This document shows positions 1 to 5,910 of a stretch of 9,920 bases of DNA, in pieces. A model generated the notes under the pieces. The model was given only the letters and a program-made list of their open reading frames with translations. It searched no databases and was not told the DNA's origin. This DNA comes from Thermodesulfobacteriota bacterium. Lineage in GTDB: Bacteria; Desulfobacterota; Desulfomonilia; Desulfomonilales; Desulfomonilaceae. The translations under genes were made by a program, and so were the position numbers. The stretch spans positions 1 to 9,920 of the forward strand of contig JAUPKT010000025.1 in NCBI GenBank assembly GCA_030837305.1. Direction: 5' to 3'. Position 1 is the first letter of the stretch. Every line of letters begins with the position of its first letter.

Positions 1-144
1 AAGTGCCTGTACGATGAGCCCCGAAATGCATAAAATAGCGGAAAACCAGGCCGTCTTTCGGGATGAGGTTAAGACGAATACGACATAGCCGATGGATGCC
101 ACGAGATAAAGCACCAAAGCTATTTGAAAGAATACCAGGTCCAA
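1..144 (-). CDS. CcsA/HemX-like cytochrome c assembly membrane protein (N-terminal part, runs off left edge)
   Basis: Only the first 48 codons are in the window. They open with a TTG start (144-142) six bases after the stop of the dehydrogenase gene, with a GAGGT ribosome binding site at 157-153 and an 8-base spacer. The peptide begins LDLVFFQIALVLYLVASIGY and continues as a hydrophobic helix, a short basic loop (SSRKTAW) and a second hydrophobic helix. This is what the N-terminus of the polytopic CcsA/HemX/ResC family looks like; these inner-membrane proteins handle haem for cytochrome c maturation. In many sulfate reducers a gene of this type follows the siroheme-pathway dehydrogenase and precedes hemA, which fits here. 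The haem-handling WWD motif and conserved histidines would lie beyond the window, so the family call rests on topology and context. Confidence 0.65.
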   Translation of the reverse strand, partial: MDLVFFQIALVLYLVASIGYVVFVLTSSRKTAWFSAILCISGLIVQAL

Positions 145-150
145 GAAGTG

Positions 151-909
151 CTACCTCAACTCCAGAGTTTCCTGAGTTTCTTTCAAAGCTGGTGCGGTGT
201 TCACATCTGCTGGAAGTATTGCTTTGAGAACTTCAAATATCTTTTCTTTGTCGTTCTGCTTGAGGGCGTCCAGGATTTCCGAATCCACCAATTCCATAAA
301 GAGCCTCTTGTTCTCGTCTGATGGTTTACCTTGCTTAATGATCTCTCTCCGCAGCTCTCCCATGAGTCTCGTCATGGTTGCATACTCAGGTCCAAAGCGC
401 TTCTCTAGGTCCTCCCTGATTCTTCTTGCCAGCGCCGGAGATGATCCTCCCGTGGAAACCGCAATCATCAAATCACCCTGAGAAATTACAGCAGGGACGA
501 TAAACGTGCAAAGATCAGGTACGTCTGCGATGTTGCATGGCACATTTCTTTGTGCTGCAGCACGATGGACTTCCACATTTACTTCTCTGATATCGGTTGT
601 CCCGAAAATGAGAAAGGTATCGGGGAATTCGCTCAGCAGCTCATGACGAAACTCCTCTTTTAACCAATTGAGTTCGCCCTCCTGAACAAGGCGCTCCAAC
701 TCCCTCTCGATGCGAGGTGAAATAACGGTAACCTTCGCACCACAGGGAATAAGAGCCATAATCTTTCGGAGAGCCACGCGTCCACCGCCTACGACGATGA
801 CTGTCTTTCCATGGAGGTTCATCATGATGGGGTATGGTTTCAATAGGCTCTTCTTCTTCCGTCCGATTTCTCTCTCGGAGATAAGACACTTAGCTGCCTT
901 CGCAGTCAT
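151..909 (-). CDS. sirC: Precorrin-2 dehydrogenase / sirohydrochlorin ferrochelatase-type protein (siroheme synthase N-terminal domain)
   Basis: Oxidises precorrin-2 to sirohydrochlorin with NAD+, on the route to siroheme and, in many anaerobes, to haem through the siroheme-dependent branch; some relatives also insert iron. The Rossmann NAD site is visible as KTVIVVGGGRVALRK. It is followed by CNIADVPDLCTFIVPAVI, carrying the family's catalytic Asp, and by STGGSSPALARRIREDLE. The C-terminal methyltransferase of CysG fusions is absent, so this is the stand-alone type. The start is uncertain. ATG 909-907 overlaps the ATPase stop as TGATG, which suggests translational coupling and gives 252 residues. 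The family-like N-terminus KPYPIMMNLHGK, however, begins at an in-frame TTG at 843-841 (230 residues), leaving about 22 extra basic residues upstream. Neither start has a strong ribosome binding site. The stop abuts the CcsA/HemX-like gene. Function is confident; SirC versus Met8-like bifunctionality cannot be decided here. Confidence 0.9.
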   Translation of the reverse strand: MTAKAAKCLISEREIGRKKKSLLKPYPIMMNLHGKTVIVVGGGRVALRKIMALIPCGAKVTVISPRIERELERLVQEGELNWLKEEFRHELLSEFPDTFLIFGTTDIREVNVEVHRAAAQRNVPCNIADVPDLCTFIVPAVISQGDLMIAVSTGGSSPALARRIREDLEKRFGPEYATMTRLMGELRREIIKQGKPSDENKRLFMELVDSEILDALKQNDKEKIFEVLKAILPADVNTAPALKETQETLELR

Positions 910-1625
910 CAAACGAGAAACTTACCTGGTTCTTCAATGAATTCCTTGTAAAAACGATACGTGGAACACTCCTCGTATCTTATAGGTTGAATTGCCCCGT
1001 TGTCAAAAGACAAGATCTGTGAACCCGGACAGGCAAGAATTATCGGTGATAACGTGGCAATGATGTACTGTTTCTTTCCGCTTGCGGCGTTGTTTCTGAG
1101 AATCTTGACGAACTCAAGTTGGTTCTCCGGGGAAAGGGCCGCCTCTGGTTCGTCCAGCATATAGAGGCCATCCAACTGAAACGAGTATCCTCCAAAAAAG
1201 GCCAAGAACGATTCACCGTGAGAGAGAACATTCAGGGATTTTCCCCCATAATAGGTCTCTCGACCCGGATCATCTATAATGATGTCATCCAACGAAGCGG
1301 CGAAGTTGAAAAACGCCTCAGCTCTAAAATGGAAACCATAGGGTCGCCAGGTTTGGATACCTAAGGAAACGAAGCCCGCGAGTTTATTCTCAAACGGATT
1401 CTTGTGTGAGCTGTGAACCTTGGAGCCTCCCCACGGGAGAAAACCGCTTTTTCGAGCCATCGCATCGAGCAACGCTGACTTACCGGTCCCATTGGCACCG
1501 GTAAGAAACGTTATGGGGCCGGCGAATTCTATCCTGGACGTGCTGTTCAGTGCTCTGACATTAAACGGAAACACATCCTTAACCGGAAACCTTTCGGAAT
1601 GAATATCAAGAGAAGTCACATACAT
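909..1625 (-). CDS. COG3910-type AAA/ABC-like ATPase with H-loop His replaced by Leu
   Basis: A soluble, single-domain ABC-type NTPase of about 238 residues, resembling the COG3910 'predicted ATPase' group; its cellular role is unknown. With the ATG at 1625 as residue 1, Walker A is GANGTGKS (43-50), the ABC signature is LSHGES (134-139) and Walker B is LYMLDEPEAALS, with D158 and catalytic E159. The switch segment reads IIATLSPIILACPG, where relatives have ATHSP; the H-loop His is Leu192 (codon TTA, 1052-1050). There are no membrane segments and no extra domain. The chosen ATG gives MYVTSLDI, matching the family's usual opening. A TTG at 1649 would add eight residues but has no ribosome binding site either. 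It starts about 37 bp after the DUF6125 gene stops, and its TGA overlaps the ATG proposed for the dehydrogenase (TGATG). It is not a transporter partner on present evidence, since no permease gene adjoins. Confidence 0.85.
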   Translation of the reverse strand: MYVTSLDIHSERFPVKDVFPFNVRALNSTSRIEFAGPITFLTGANGTGKSALLDAMARKSGFLPWGGSKVHSSHKNPFENKLAGFVSLGIQTWRPYGFHFRAEAFFNFAASLDDIIIDDPGRETYYGGKSLNVLSHGESFLAFFGGYSFQLDGLYMLDEPEAALSPENQLEFVKILRNNAASGKKQYIIATLSPIILACPGSQILSFDNGAIQPIRYEECSTYRFYKEFIEEPGKFLV

Positions 1626-1662
1626 GTGCTTGGTTGCAATCCTATCCAATTGATGTGAGGAA

Positions 1663-2160
1663 CTAAACGGTGAAACGCCATTGACAGAAACGATTCGGGG
1701 GATGCGGATCTAGTGGGGCATGAATACATTCTACGCGGATTTCAGGGTCTATCGCCTGGGCGAAGTTCGTAAACTCTGAGCGATGCATTTCCTTACAATT
1801 GTATTCTCCTAGATTACGACGAATCCGGGCTCTCTGCGTCGGGCATTCTGGAACAGATATCATGACGTGATCAGATTCCTGAACGATGTCATATCCCACG
1901 AGAATAGTCCACGGAAAGTACTTTAGGGCCAGGACAAAACCGTCCAGCCCTTTTTCCCTTATCTCAAAACGTTTCACAATATCCTTTGCGGCTATACCTG
2001 CCACCCTCCCCCATACGCGTTCATTAATAAGATCCGCCTTTTCCGTACCCAACTCTTCCTCTAAGAAAATGTACCAGAACGCATCAACAACTCGGTAATG
2101 CCAGATCAAAAAATGTAAATATTTGCCACGGTCTTCATGGTTCATTTCATCGAAAATCAT
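1663..2160 (-). CDS. DUF6125 family protein (unknown function, four conserved-looking cysteines)
   Basis: A 165-residue soluble protein whose overall pattern I recognise as DUF6125, a family common in sulfate-reducing and related anaerobes and of unknown biochemical function. It has an N-terminal helical part rich in aromatics ([17 protein letters not shown]), then [17 protein letters not shown]. The C-terminal half holds Cys106 ([12 protein letters not shown]), Cys122 (YNCK), Cys145 ([13 protein letters not shown]) and Cys159 (RFCQW). These cysteines, with nearby His126, His147 and His153, could form a metal or redox site; that is inference. The start is secure: ATG preceded by GGAGGT at ideal spacing. 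That ribosome binding site lies in a small hairpin (2163-2177). It heads the cluster with the ATPase and siroheme-pathway genes, but the biochemical link is not evident from sequence. Confidence 0.8.
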   Translation of the reverse strand: MIFDEMNHEDRGKYLHFLIWHYRVVDAFWYIFLEEELGTEKADLINERVWGRVAGIAAKDIVKRFEIREKGLDGFVLALKYFPWTILVGYDIVQESDHVMISVPECPTQRARIRRNLGEYNCKEMHRSEFTNFAQAIDPEIRVECIHAPLDPHPPNRFCQWRFTV

Positions 2161-2162
2161 AC

Positions 2163-2177
2163 CAGACCTCCAGTCTG
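2163..2177 (-). promoter_or_regulatory. Small hairpin holding the ribosome binding site of the DUF6125 gene
   Basis: On the minus strand CAGAC-TGGAG-GTCTG forms a 5-bp stem with a 5-base loop. The ribosome binding site GGAGGT lies across the loop and the 3' arm, just before the ATG at 2160. A stem this short may be only marginally stable, so a regulatory role is a suggestion. Confidence 0.3.
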
Positions 2178-2226
2178 AGATTGTTCATCAATAATCCCTG
2201 ACTAACGGCATACCCGAGCAGACAGG

Positions 2227-2245
2227 ATCACTTTCCCAAAGTGAT
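2227..2245. repeat. Perfect 8-bp inverted repeat, 3-nt loop
   Basis: ATCACTTT (2227-2234), CCC, AAAGTGAT (2238-2245). It lies about 80 bp past the cyclase stop on the minus strand. No T-run follows it on that strand (the next bases read CCTGTC), so it is not a classical intrinsic terminator. It could be an operator or an RNA processing/stability stem. Confidence 0.5.
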
Positions 2246-2327
2246 TAAGGTCAGACCGAGGCTCCAGTCCCAGAAGACAATCATGCGAACCCAAGAGGTC
2301 GGTTGTTGACCCACAGACTACCGTTCC

Positions 2328-3539
2328 CTAAACCCCTGGCACGAGACTGTATACATGTACAGGCTCCTGAACATTCTTGAAATGCATGGAGCCCCGATCA
2401 AAGAGCATCATTTGATTCTTAATTCGCCGTGCGGTCTCAGGTCCGACAAGTATGTCGCCATCTCTGGCAGCCGACGCAATGCGAGCAGCAAGGTTTGTCA
2501 CAGGTCCAGACGCTGTAAAAGTAGTCCTTGTCCCCGAAATACCCGAGAATCTGTTAATTCCTACCGAAGAAATGCCCGAATTGATTCCCATGTTGACTAC
2601 TACAGGAAAAAACAGCCCTGTTAGTTCCTTGTTTATCTCTAGAGTGCGCCGCCTTATTTCGGTCGCAGCAATCGCTGCGTTGAGTGCATTGGTCTCTTCG
2701 TCACCTTGAAATATTGCCATCAGGCCGTCGCCTGCAGTCTCGTTCACATCCCCATTCCTTGAATAGATGATGTCCAGGTAGCTGGAGAAATACTTCTCCA
2801 CGAGAAAGGTAACCTTGTCTGAAGCGAAGAATTCGCTGATTCTCGTGTAATCGGCTATGTCAAGAAAGAGTATTGAAACATCTCTCTCTACGCGACCGAA
2901 TTCAGGGGCGTCCGGATTCTTCTCTATTATTCTCTGCACGGTTTCAGGCACAAAAGTACGGATGTGTCCGAGTATTCTCTCAAGGGTAAGTTTTTCTTGG
3001 GCAATGGCTGAATATTTCTTGGCATTTAAGATAGCATTGGTGGCGAGTTCGGCCAGATCCTTCAGGAGAACCAAATCTCGATCTCCTAAGGGGCGATCTT
3101 CTCGTGCAACTACATTCAAGACGGCCAATGGTTTGGTTCCGTCGTAAATGGGCAGAGCTACCTCACATACAGTACTGTCTGTGTCAAAATCCACCCTCTG
3201 TATGGCTTCAGTTTGTGGAGGCACTAGGCATGGGGAAGCGACCGGCATCTCGAGTGCCTGCCGAACAATAGCTTTGCCTTTTTTGCACAAGTGACAGTTT
3301 ATCTGTTCTTTTTTCACAGTGCAATGTAAAGGGCGAGTATAATGAATTGCATCCGGGTCCAGCAAGATAAGGCATGCCTCTTCGACATCGGGAATTGTTA
3401 CCTTGACTTCGTCCCGTATAATTTCCAAGATGTCCGCTATATTGAGACATGAGGTTATCTTCCTCGAAACTCTGAGGAGGTTCTCAAATCTCGTTTGATA
3501 TATGTCTTGTTGCAATGCAGAGATTACCTTTTCCCACAA
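2328..3539 (-). CDS. GAF domain-class III adenylate/guanylate cyclase
   Basis: A cytosolic signalling enzyme of 403 residues predicted to make a cyclic nucleotide (cAMP or cGMP) under control of an N-terminal GAF sensor. The GAF domain spans about residues 18-175. It carries an unusual cysteine set: Cys73, Cys82, Cys85 (CHLC), Cys104 and Cys125. A helical linker follows (about 175-210), then the cyclase domain (about 217-400). The metal aspartates are Asp227 (LFLDIADYT) and Asp271 (ETAGDGLMAIF). The transition-state residues Asn349 and Arg353 (TNLAARI) are present, so catalysis should be intact. The substrate-selecting positions are Glu267 and Thr342, neither the Lys/Asp of adenylyl cyclases nor the Glu/Cys of guanylyl cyclases, so base preference is unclear. 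There are no membrane segments. The start is a TTG at 3539; AGGGG lies only 3 bases before it, within a hairpin. A second TTG at codon 9 is possible. Confidence 0.9.
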   Translation of the reverse strand: MWEKVISALQQDIYQTRFENLLRVSRKITSCLNIADILEIIRDEVKVTIPDVEEACLILLDPDAIHYTRPLHCTVKKEQINCHLCKKGKAIVRQALEMPVASPCLVPPQTEAIQRVDFDTDSTVCEVALPIYDGTKPLAVLNVVAREDRPLGDRDLVLLKDLAELATNAILNAKKYSAIAQEKLTLERILGHIRTFVPETVQRIIEKNPDAPEFGRVERDVSILFLDIADYTRISEFFASDKVTFLVEKYFSSYLDIIYSRNGDVNETAGDGLMAIFQGDEETNALNAAIAATEIRRRTLEINKELTGLFFPVVVNMGINSGISSVGINRFSGISGTRTTFTASGPVTNLAARIASAARDGDILVGPETARRIKNQMMLFDRGSMHFKNVQEPVHVYSLVPGV

Positions 3540-3541
3540 TA

Positions 3542-3555
3542 ACCCCTTTTGGGGT
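3542..3555 (-). promoter_or_regulatory. Hairpin overlapping the ribosome binding site of the cyclase gene
   Basis: A perfect inverted repeat, ACCCC-TTTT-GGGGT on the plus strand (ACCCC-AAAA-GGGGT in the transcript), sits immediately before the TTG start. The AGGGG ribosome binding site forms the 3' arm of the stem and would be paired. This could lower translation unless the stem is melted. The effect is inferred from position only. Confidence 0.4.
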
Positions 3556-3745
3556 CATCCATAAAGATGAGCCAAATTTTCTTGAGCAGTCTACATATTA
3601 AGCTCTCATCTTATATTACTACTTCAGTCCTTGAGGTTCCAGAGATTTTCTTTGGCAAGAGTCATTTATGACCCGTTGTGAAGGCAAACATGATCTGATA
3701 AGAACCAAACCTGCCGGTCACTCCAGGAAGGAGAGGATTGCCCTC
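3556..3745. other. Divergent intergenic region between the cyclase gene and the hypA-pyr operon
   Basis: Promoters for both directions should lie here, as the genes on either side are divergently transcribed. The stretch is AT-rich at 3592-3620 (TATTAA and TATATT sequences), but I could not pair any with a well-placed -35 box on either strand. An open frame from ATG 3668 runs into the exported-protein gene but is better treated as leader. Confidence 0.4.
3725..3736 (+). promoter_or_regulatory. Ribosome binding site fixing the start of the exported-protein gene
   Basis: AGGAAGGAGAGG ends 9 bases before ATG 3746. It favours that start over the in-frame ATG at 3668, which would place 26 hydrophilic residues ahead of a signal peptide. 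Confidence 0.6.
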
Positions 3746-4114
3746 ATGTTGCGTAATCTATTCTCTGCTCTATTCCTTGCCGCAATCGCGTCAGCCCCCT
3801 GTATGGGTCAGGGACAGCAAAAATACCAGCTCCCCGATATACGCTCCCTGAAGCATTTGACGACATCGCAGTCCGAACATGCTGCCGACATACCTGGTAA
3901 AGAGACTACCATGGATTTCTATTCCGCTCCCAATGGTCAAGTGATAACTCTATACAGTTACCGCAATAGGCCGGTGGGATTTAGCACCCACTCGAACAGC
4001 GACGTCCAGAATACGTATAGGATATTTCTGGATCTGACGGGAGAAGGTTTATATCAAGAGGTTGACAAGTCTCAACCCTGGCAGCTTCCCCCTTGGGTCA
4101 AACAAATGAGGTAG
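3746..4114 (+). CDS. Small exported protein of unknown function
   Basis: A 122-residue protein that I do not recognise. It begins with a plausible Sec signal peptide: MLRN, then the hydrophobic FSALFLAAIASA, then PCMGQG. Cys19 follows SAP, so a lipobox is possible but poor because of the proline. The mature part is mostly hydrophilic, with a central segment (about 56-103) rich in likely beta strands: MDFYSAPNGQVITLYSYRN, RPVGFSTHSN, NTYRIFLDLTGEGLYQEV. The C-terminus is proline- and tryptophan-rich (QPWQLPPWVKQ). The start was chosen for its strong ribosome binding site and for the signal peptide. It is followed by hypA after 17 bp, so it probably leads the hypA-pyr operon. Periplasmic location is likely, but no function can be assigned. 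Confidence 0.7.
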   Translation: MLRNLFSALFLAAIASAPCMGQGQQKYQLPDIRSLKHLTTSQSEHAADIPGKETTMDFYSAPNGQVITLYSYRNRPVGFSTHSNSDVQNTYRIFLDLTGEGLYQEVDKSQPWQLPPWVKQMR

Positions 4115-4131
4115 TCCAACACGGTGAAATT

Positions 4132-4476
4132 ATGCATGAGATGTCGGTTGTTCAGAGTATGCTCGATATCCTGGAAGAACAGGCACGGGCATATGGTGCC
4201 AAGAGAATAGTCTCTGTCCGGTTGGAGTTTGGAATACTTACCGCCATTGTTCCTTCGGCCATTCAGTTTGCCTTTGACATTCTAGCCAGAGATGGGTTGG
4301 CTGAGGGCGCGCGTTTGGACATCAACATCATACCACTCAAGATCGAATGCTCCGAGTGCCAAAAGGAAGCCATCATGGAAGAATACAGCCCGTTTTGTCC
4401 GACCTGTGGCTCACCGACGTTGAAAATCCTGGAGGGACGCGATGAGATGCGCGTTGCATCCATGGAGATAGAATGA
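4132..4476 (+). CDS. hypA: HypA/HybF hydrogenase nickel insertion protein
   Basis: A cytosolic metallochaperone that delivers nickel, with HypB, to the large subunit of [NiFe] hydrogenases; in some bacteria it also serves urease. The protein is 114 residues, the usual size. It begins MHEMSVVQ, where Met1-His2-Glu3 is the nickel-binding N-terminus. The zinc site is Cys73-X2-Cys76 (IECSECQKE) and Cys89-X2-Cys92 (FCPTCG). An upstream in-frame ATG at 4093 would overlap the previous gene and bury the essential N-terminal His2, so 4132 is chosen even though its ribosome binding site (GGTG) is weak. It sits between an exported protein and pyrC, and no other hyp or hydrogenase gene is in the window, which is unusual. 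Confidence 0.95.
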   Translation: MHEMSVVQSMLDILEEQARAYGAKRIVSVRLEFGILTAIVPSAIQFAFDILARDGLAEGARLDINIIPLKIECSECQKEAIMEEYSPFCPTCGSPTLKILEGRDEMRVASMEIE

Positions 4477-4505
4477 TTTAGAAAGCTAATGAATTCATCC
4501 TTTCT

Positions 4506-5858
4506 GTGACGTTGACGTACGAGGAAGCAGAAACTGTGAGAAGCGATGCAATAACTACCTTGACGGGTAGAGCGGTCTTACCCGAAGGACTGAGGGAGTC
4601 CCGTATCGACATTCAATCGGGAACTATCTCAGGAGTCTGCGAGTTTAGCGCTCCAGACACCGGAGATAGAATTATCTTTCCCGGGTTTGTCGACCTTCAT
4701 GTCCATGCCCGTGAGTATGTGAAGCCCAATGGGGGCAATCGAGAGGCTCTCGCAACTTGGGAAGCTGTGAATCAAAAAGAGAATTTTGAGACAGCGGGCT
4801 TAGCAGCAATCAACGGTGGTGTCACGGCCTTTGTGGCTATGTCCAACGACCCAAACCCTCCGGAGGATCTAAAATCCTATTCGGGGAAACGAGAACTTGC
4901 CCAGTCGTGCCCCTGTCCCGTGGTGGTCATGGGTGCCGTGACCAGATCCTCAGAACCGTGGGAGGACATCCCATACAAAGTGTACCTTGATCCGGCTCCG
5001 TCACCGTTTTCCTTTGACAGTTGGAGGGACTTCAATGAGGTCGTTTCAAGATATGCGGGCTGTAAACTTTTCTTTCATGCTGAAGACCCGGAGTTCATTA
5101 ACGGGCAGGGAACAGGAGGACCTCGATGGAGAACAAGGGCCGGTGAGGCCGAATTCAGGGCAGTTGACAGGATACTGGAGTTAACGGCCAAATACGGTTT
5201 ACGCAGTCACATCTGTCACATCTCCACACAGAAAGCCCTTGAACTCCTTGTAGCCTCCAATAAGACGACATCCAGTAGGGTTACTACGGAAGTCACCCCT
5301 CATCATATTTTCTTCAGCATATCTCATGAGGGCGTCTCCGCTGCCTTGGGCAATCCCGATGCTGATGAAGAGATGTTCGATTGCAATCCGCCTCTTCGCA
5401 CCGAGGATGACAGGCGCTTTCTATTGGAGGCACTCCTTCTAGGAGATGTGGATTGTCTCGCTACGGATCATGCCCCTCATACACTGGAAGATAAGAAAAG
5501 AGGAGCACCGGGCATGCCTCATCTCGATACCTTGGGCCCGTTCGTCGGGTGGCTCATGCATGACTGCGGATTTCCTCCCGAAAGAATTGCCCAAATACTT
5601 GCTGAGAAACCGGCCGATATCCTTAAAGGCTATGGTGGAGTCACTCCTGCAGGGATAATAAGGAGTGGCTATGCGGCTTCCTTCACTGTCATTGATCTTG
5701 GAATGCAGAGCACCATAAAAGGCTCGGAAATACTTGACCGTGGCCCATTGCGCACGAAATGCTCGTGGTCTCCGTTCTCGGGGATTACTCTGCCGGCATC
5801 AGTACTAAGCACCGTGATCAATGGGACGCAATATCTTTTTAGTGACAACTGTTCCTAA
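4506..5858 (+). CDS. pyrC: Dihydroorotase
   Basis: Catalyses reversible ring closure of carbamoyl-aspartate to dihydroorotate, step 3 of pyrimidine synthesis. It is an amidohydrolase-fold zinc enzyme. All expected ligands are visible in the 450-residue form: His65 and His67 (DLHVHARE), Lys158 as the likely carboxylated bridging lysine (YKVYLDP), His191 (FFHAEDP), His238 (CHIS) and Asp321 (LATDHAPHT). The substrate-binding Arg69 and Asn114 (AMSNDPN) are also kept. Between HVHARE and the GGVTAFVAM segment it carries about 15 residues more than common DHOases, marking a divergent subgroup. The start is unsure: GTG 4506 has no clear ribosome binding site, whereas GTG 4536 is preceded by GAGGA (4521-4525) and gives 440 residues with a family-like N-terminus. 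The product feeds on the PyrB reaction encoded just downstream. Confidence 0.93.
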   Translation: MTLTYEEAETVRSDAITTLTGRAVLPEGLRESRIDIQSGTISGVCEFSAPDTGDRIIFPGFVDLHVHAREYVKPNGGNREALATWEAVNQKENFETAGLAAINGGVTAFVAMSNDPNPPEDLKSYSGKRELAQSCPCPVVVMGAVTRSSEPWEDIPYKVYLDPAPSPFSFDSWRDFNEVVSRYAGCKLFFHAEDPEFINGQGTGGPRWRTRAGEAEFRAVDRILELTAKYGLRSHICHISTQKALELLVASNKTTSSRVTTEVTPHHIFFSISHEGVSAALGNPDADEEMFDCNPPLRTEDDRRFLLEALLLGDVDCLATDHAPHTLEDKKRGAPGMPHLDTLGPFVGWLMHDCGFPPERIAQILAEKPADILKGYGGVTPAGIIRSGYAASFTVIDLGMQSTIKGSEILDRGPLRTKCSWSPFSGITLPASVLSTVINGTQYLFSDNCS

Positions 5859-5894
5859 TCAACGGCCTTCTCGCACGGAAAAGTCGTTTTGAAT

Positions 5895-5903
5895 GAGGGA
5901 GGT
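5895..5903 (+). promoter_or_regulatory. Ribosome binding site fixing the pyrB start
   Basis: GAGGGAGGT lies 7 bases before ATG 5911. It makes 5911 the start rather than the in-frame ATG at 5893, which itself overlaps this site. Confidence 0.7.
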
Positions 5904-5910
5904 ACCTGTC

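Larger units (their letters stand above)
2161..2327. other. Intergenic spacer between cyclase and DUF6125 genes, with small repeats
   Basis: No gene is seen here. The spacer contains a perfect 8-bp hairpin at 2227-2245 (ATCACTTT-CCC-AAAGTGAT). It also has two copies of a CAGACC...CTCCAGTC module, at 2163-2175 and 2252-2269, which differ by an insertion of a few bases. No convincing -35/-10 pair was found, so whether the downstream cluster has its own promoter is open. Confidence 0.5.

Noticed and set aside
2235..2245. 2227-2245 hairpin as terminator of the cyclase gene
   Set aside because: No T-run follows the stem on the minus strand, so it does not meet intrinsic terminator criteria.
3668..3745. 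N-terminal extension of the exported protein from ATG 3668
   Set aside because: No ribosome binding site, hydrophilic, and it would sit in front of a good signal peptide that has its own strong ribosome binding site.
4093..4131. Longer HypA from ATG 4093
   Set aside because: It overlaps the previous gene and would place 13 residues before the nickel-binding Met-His-Glu N-terminus.
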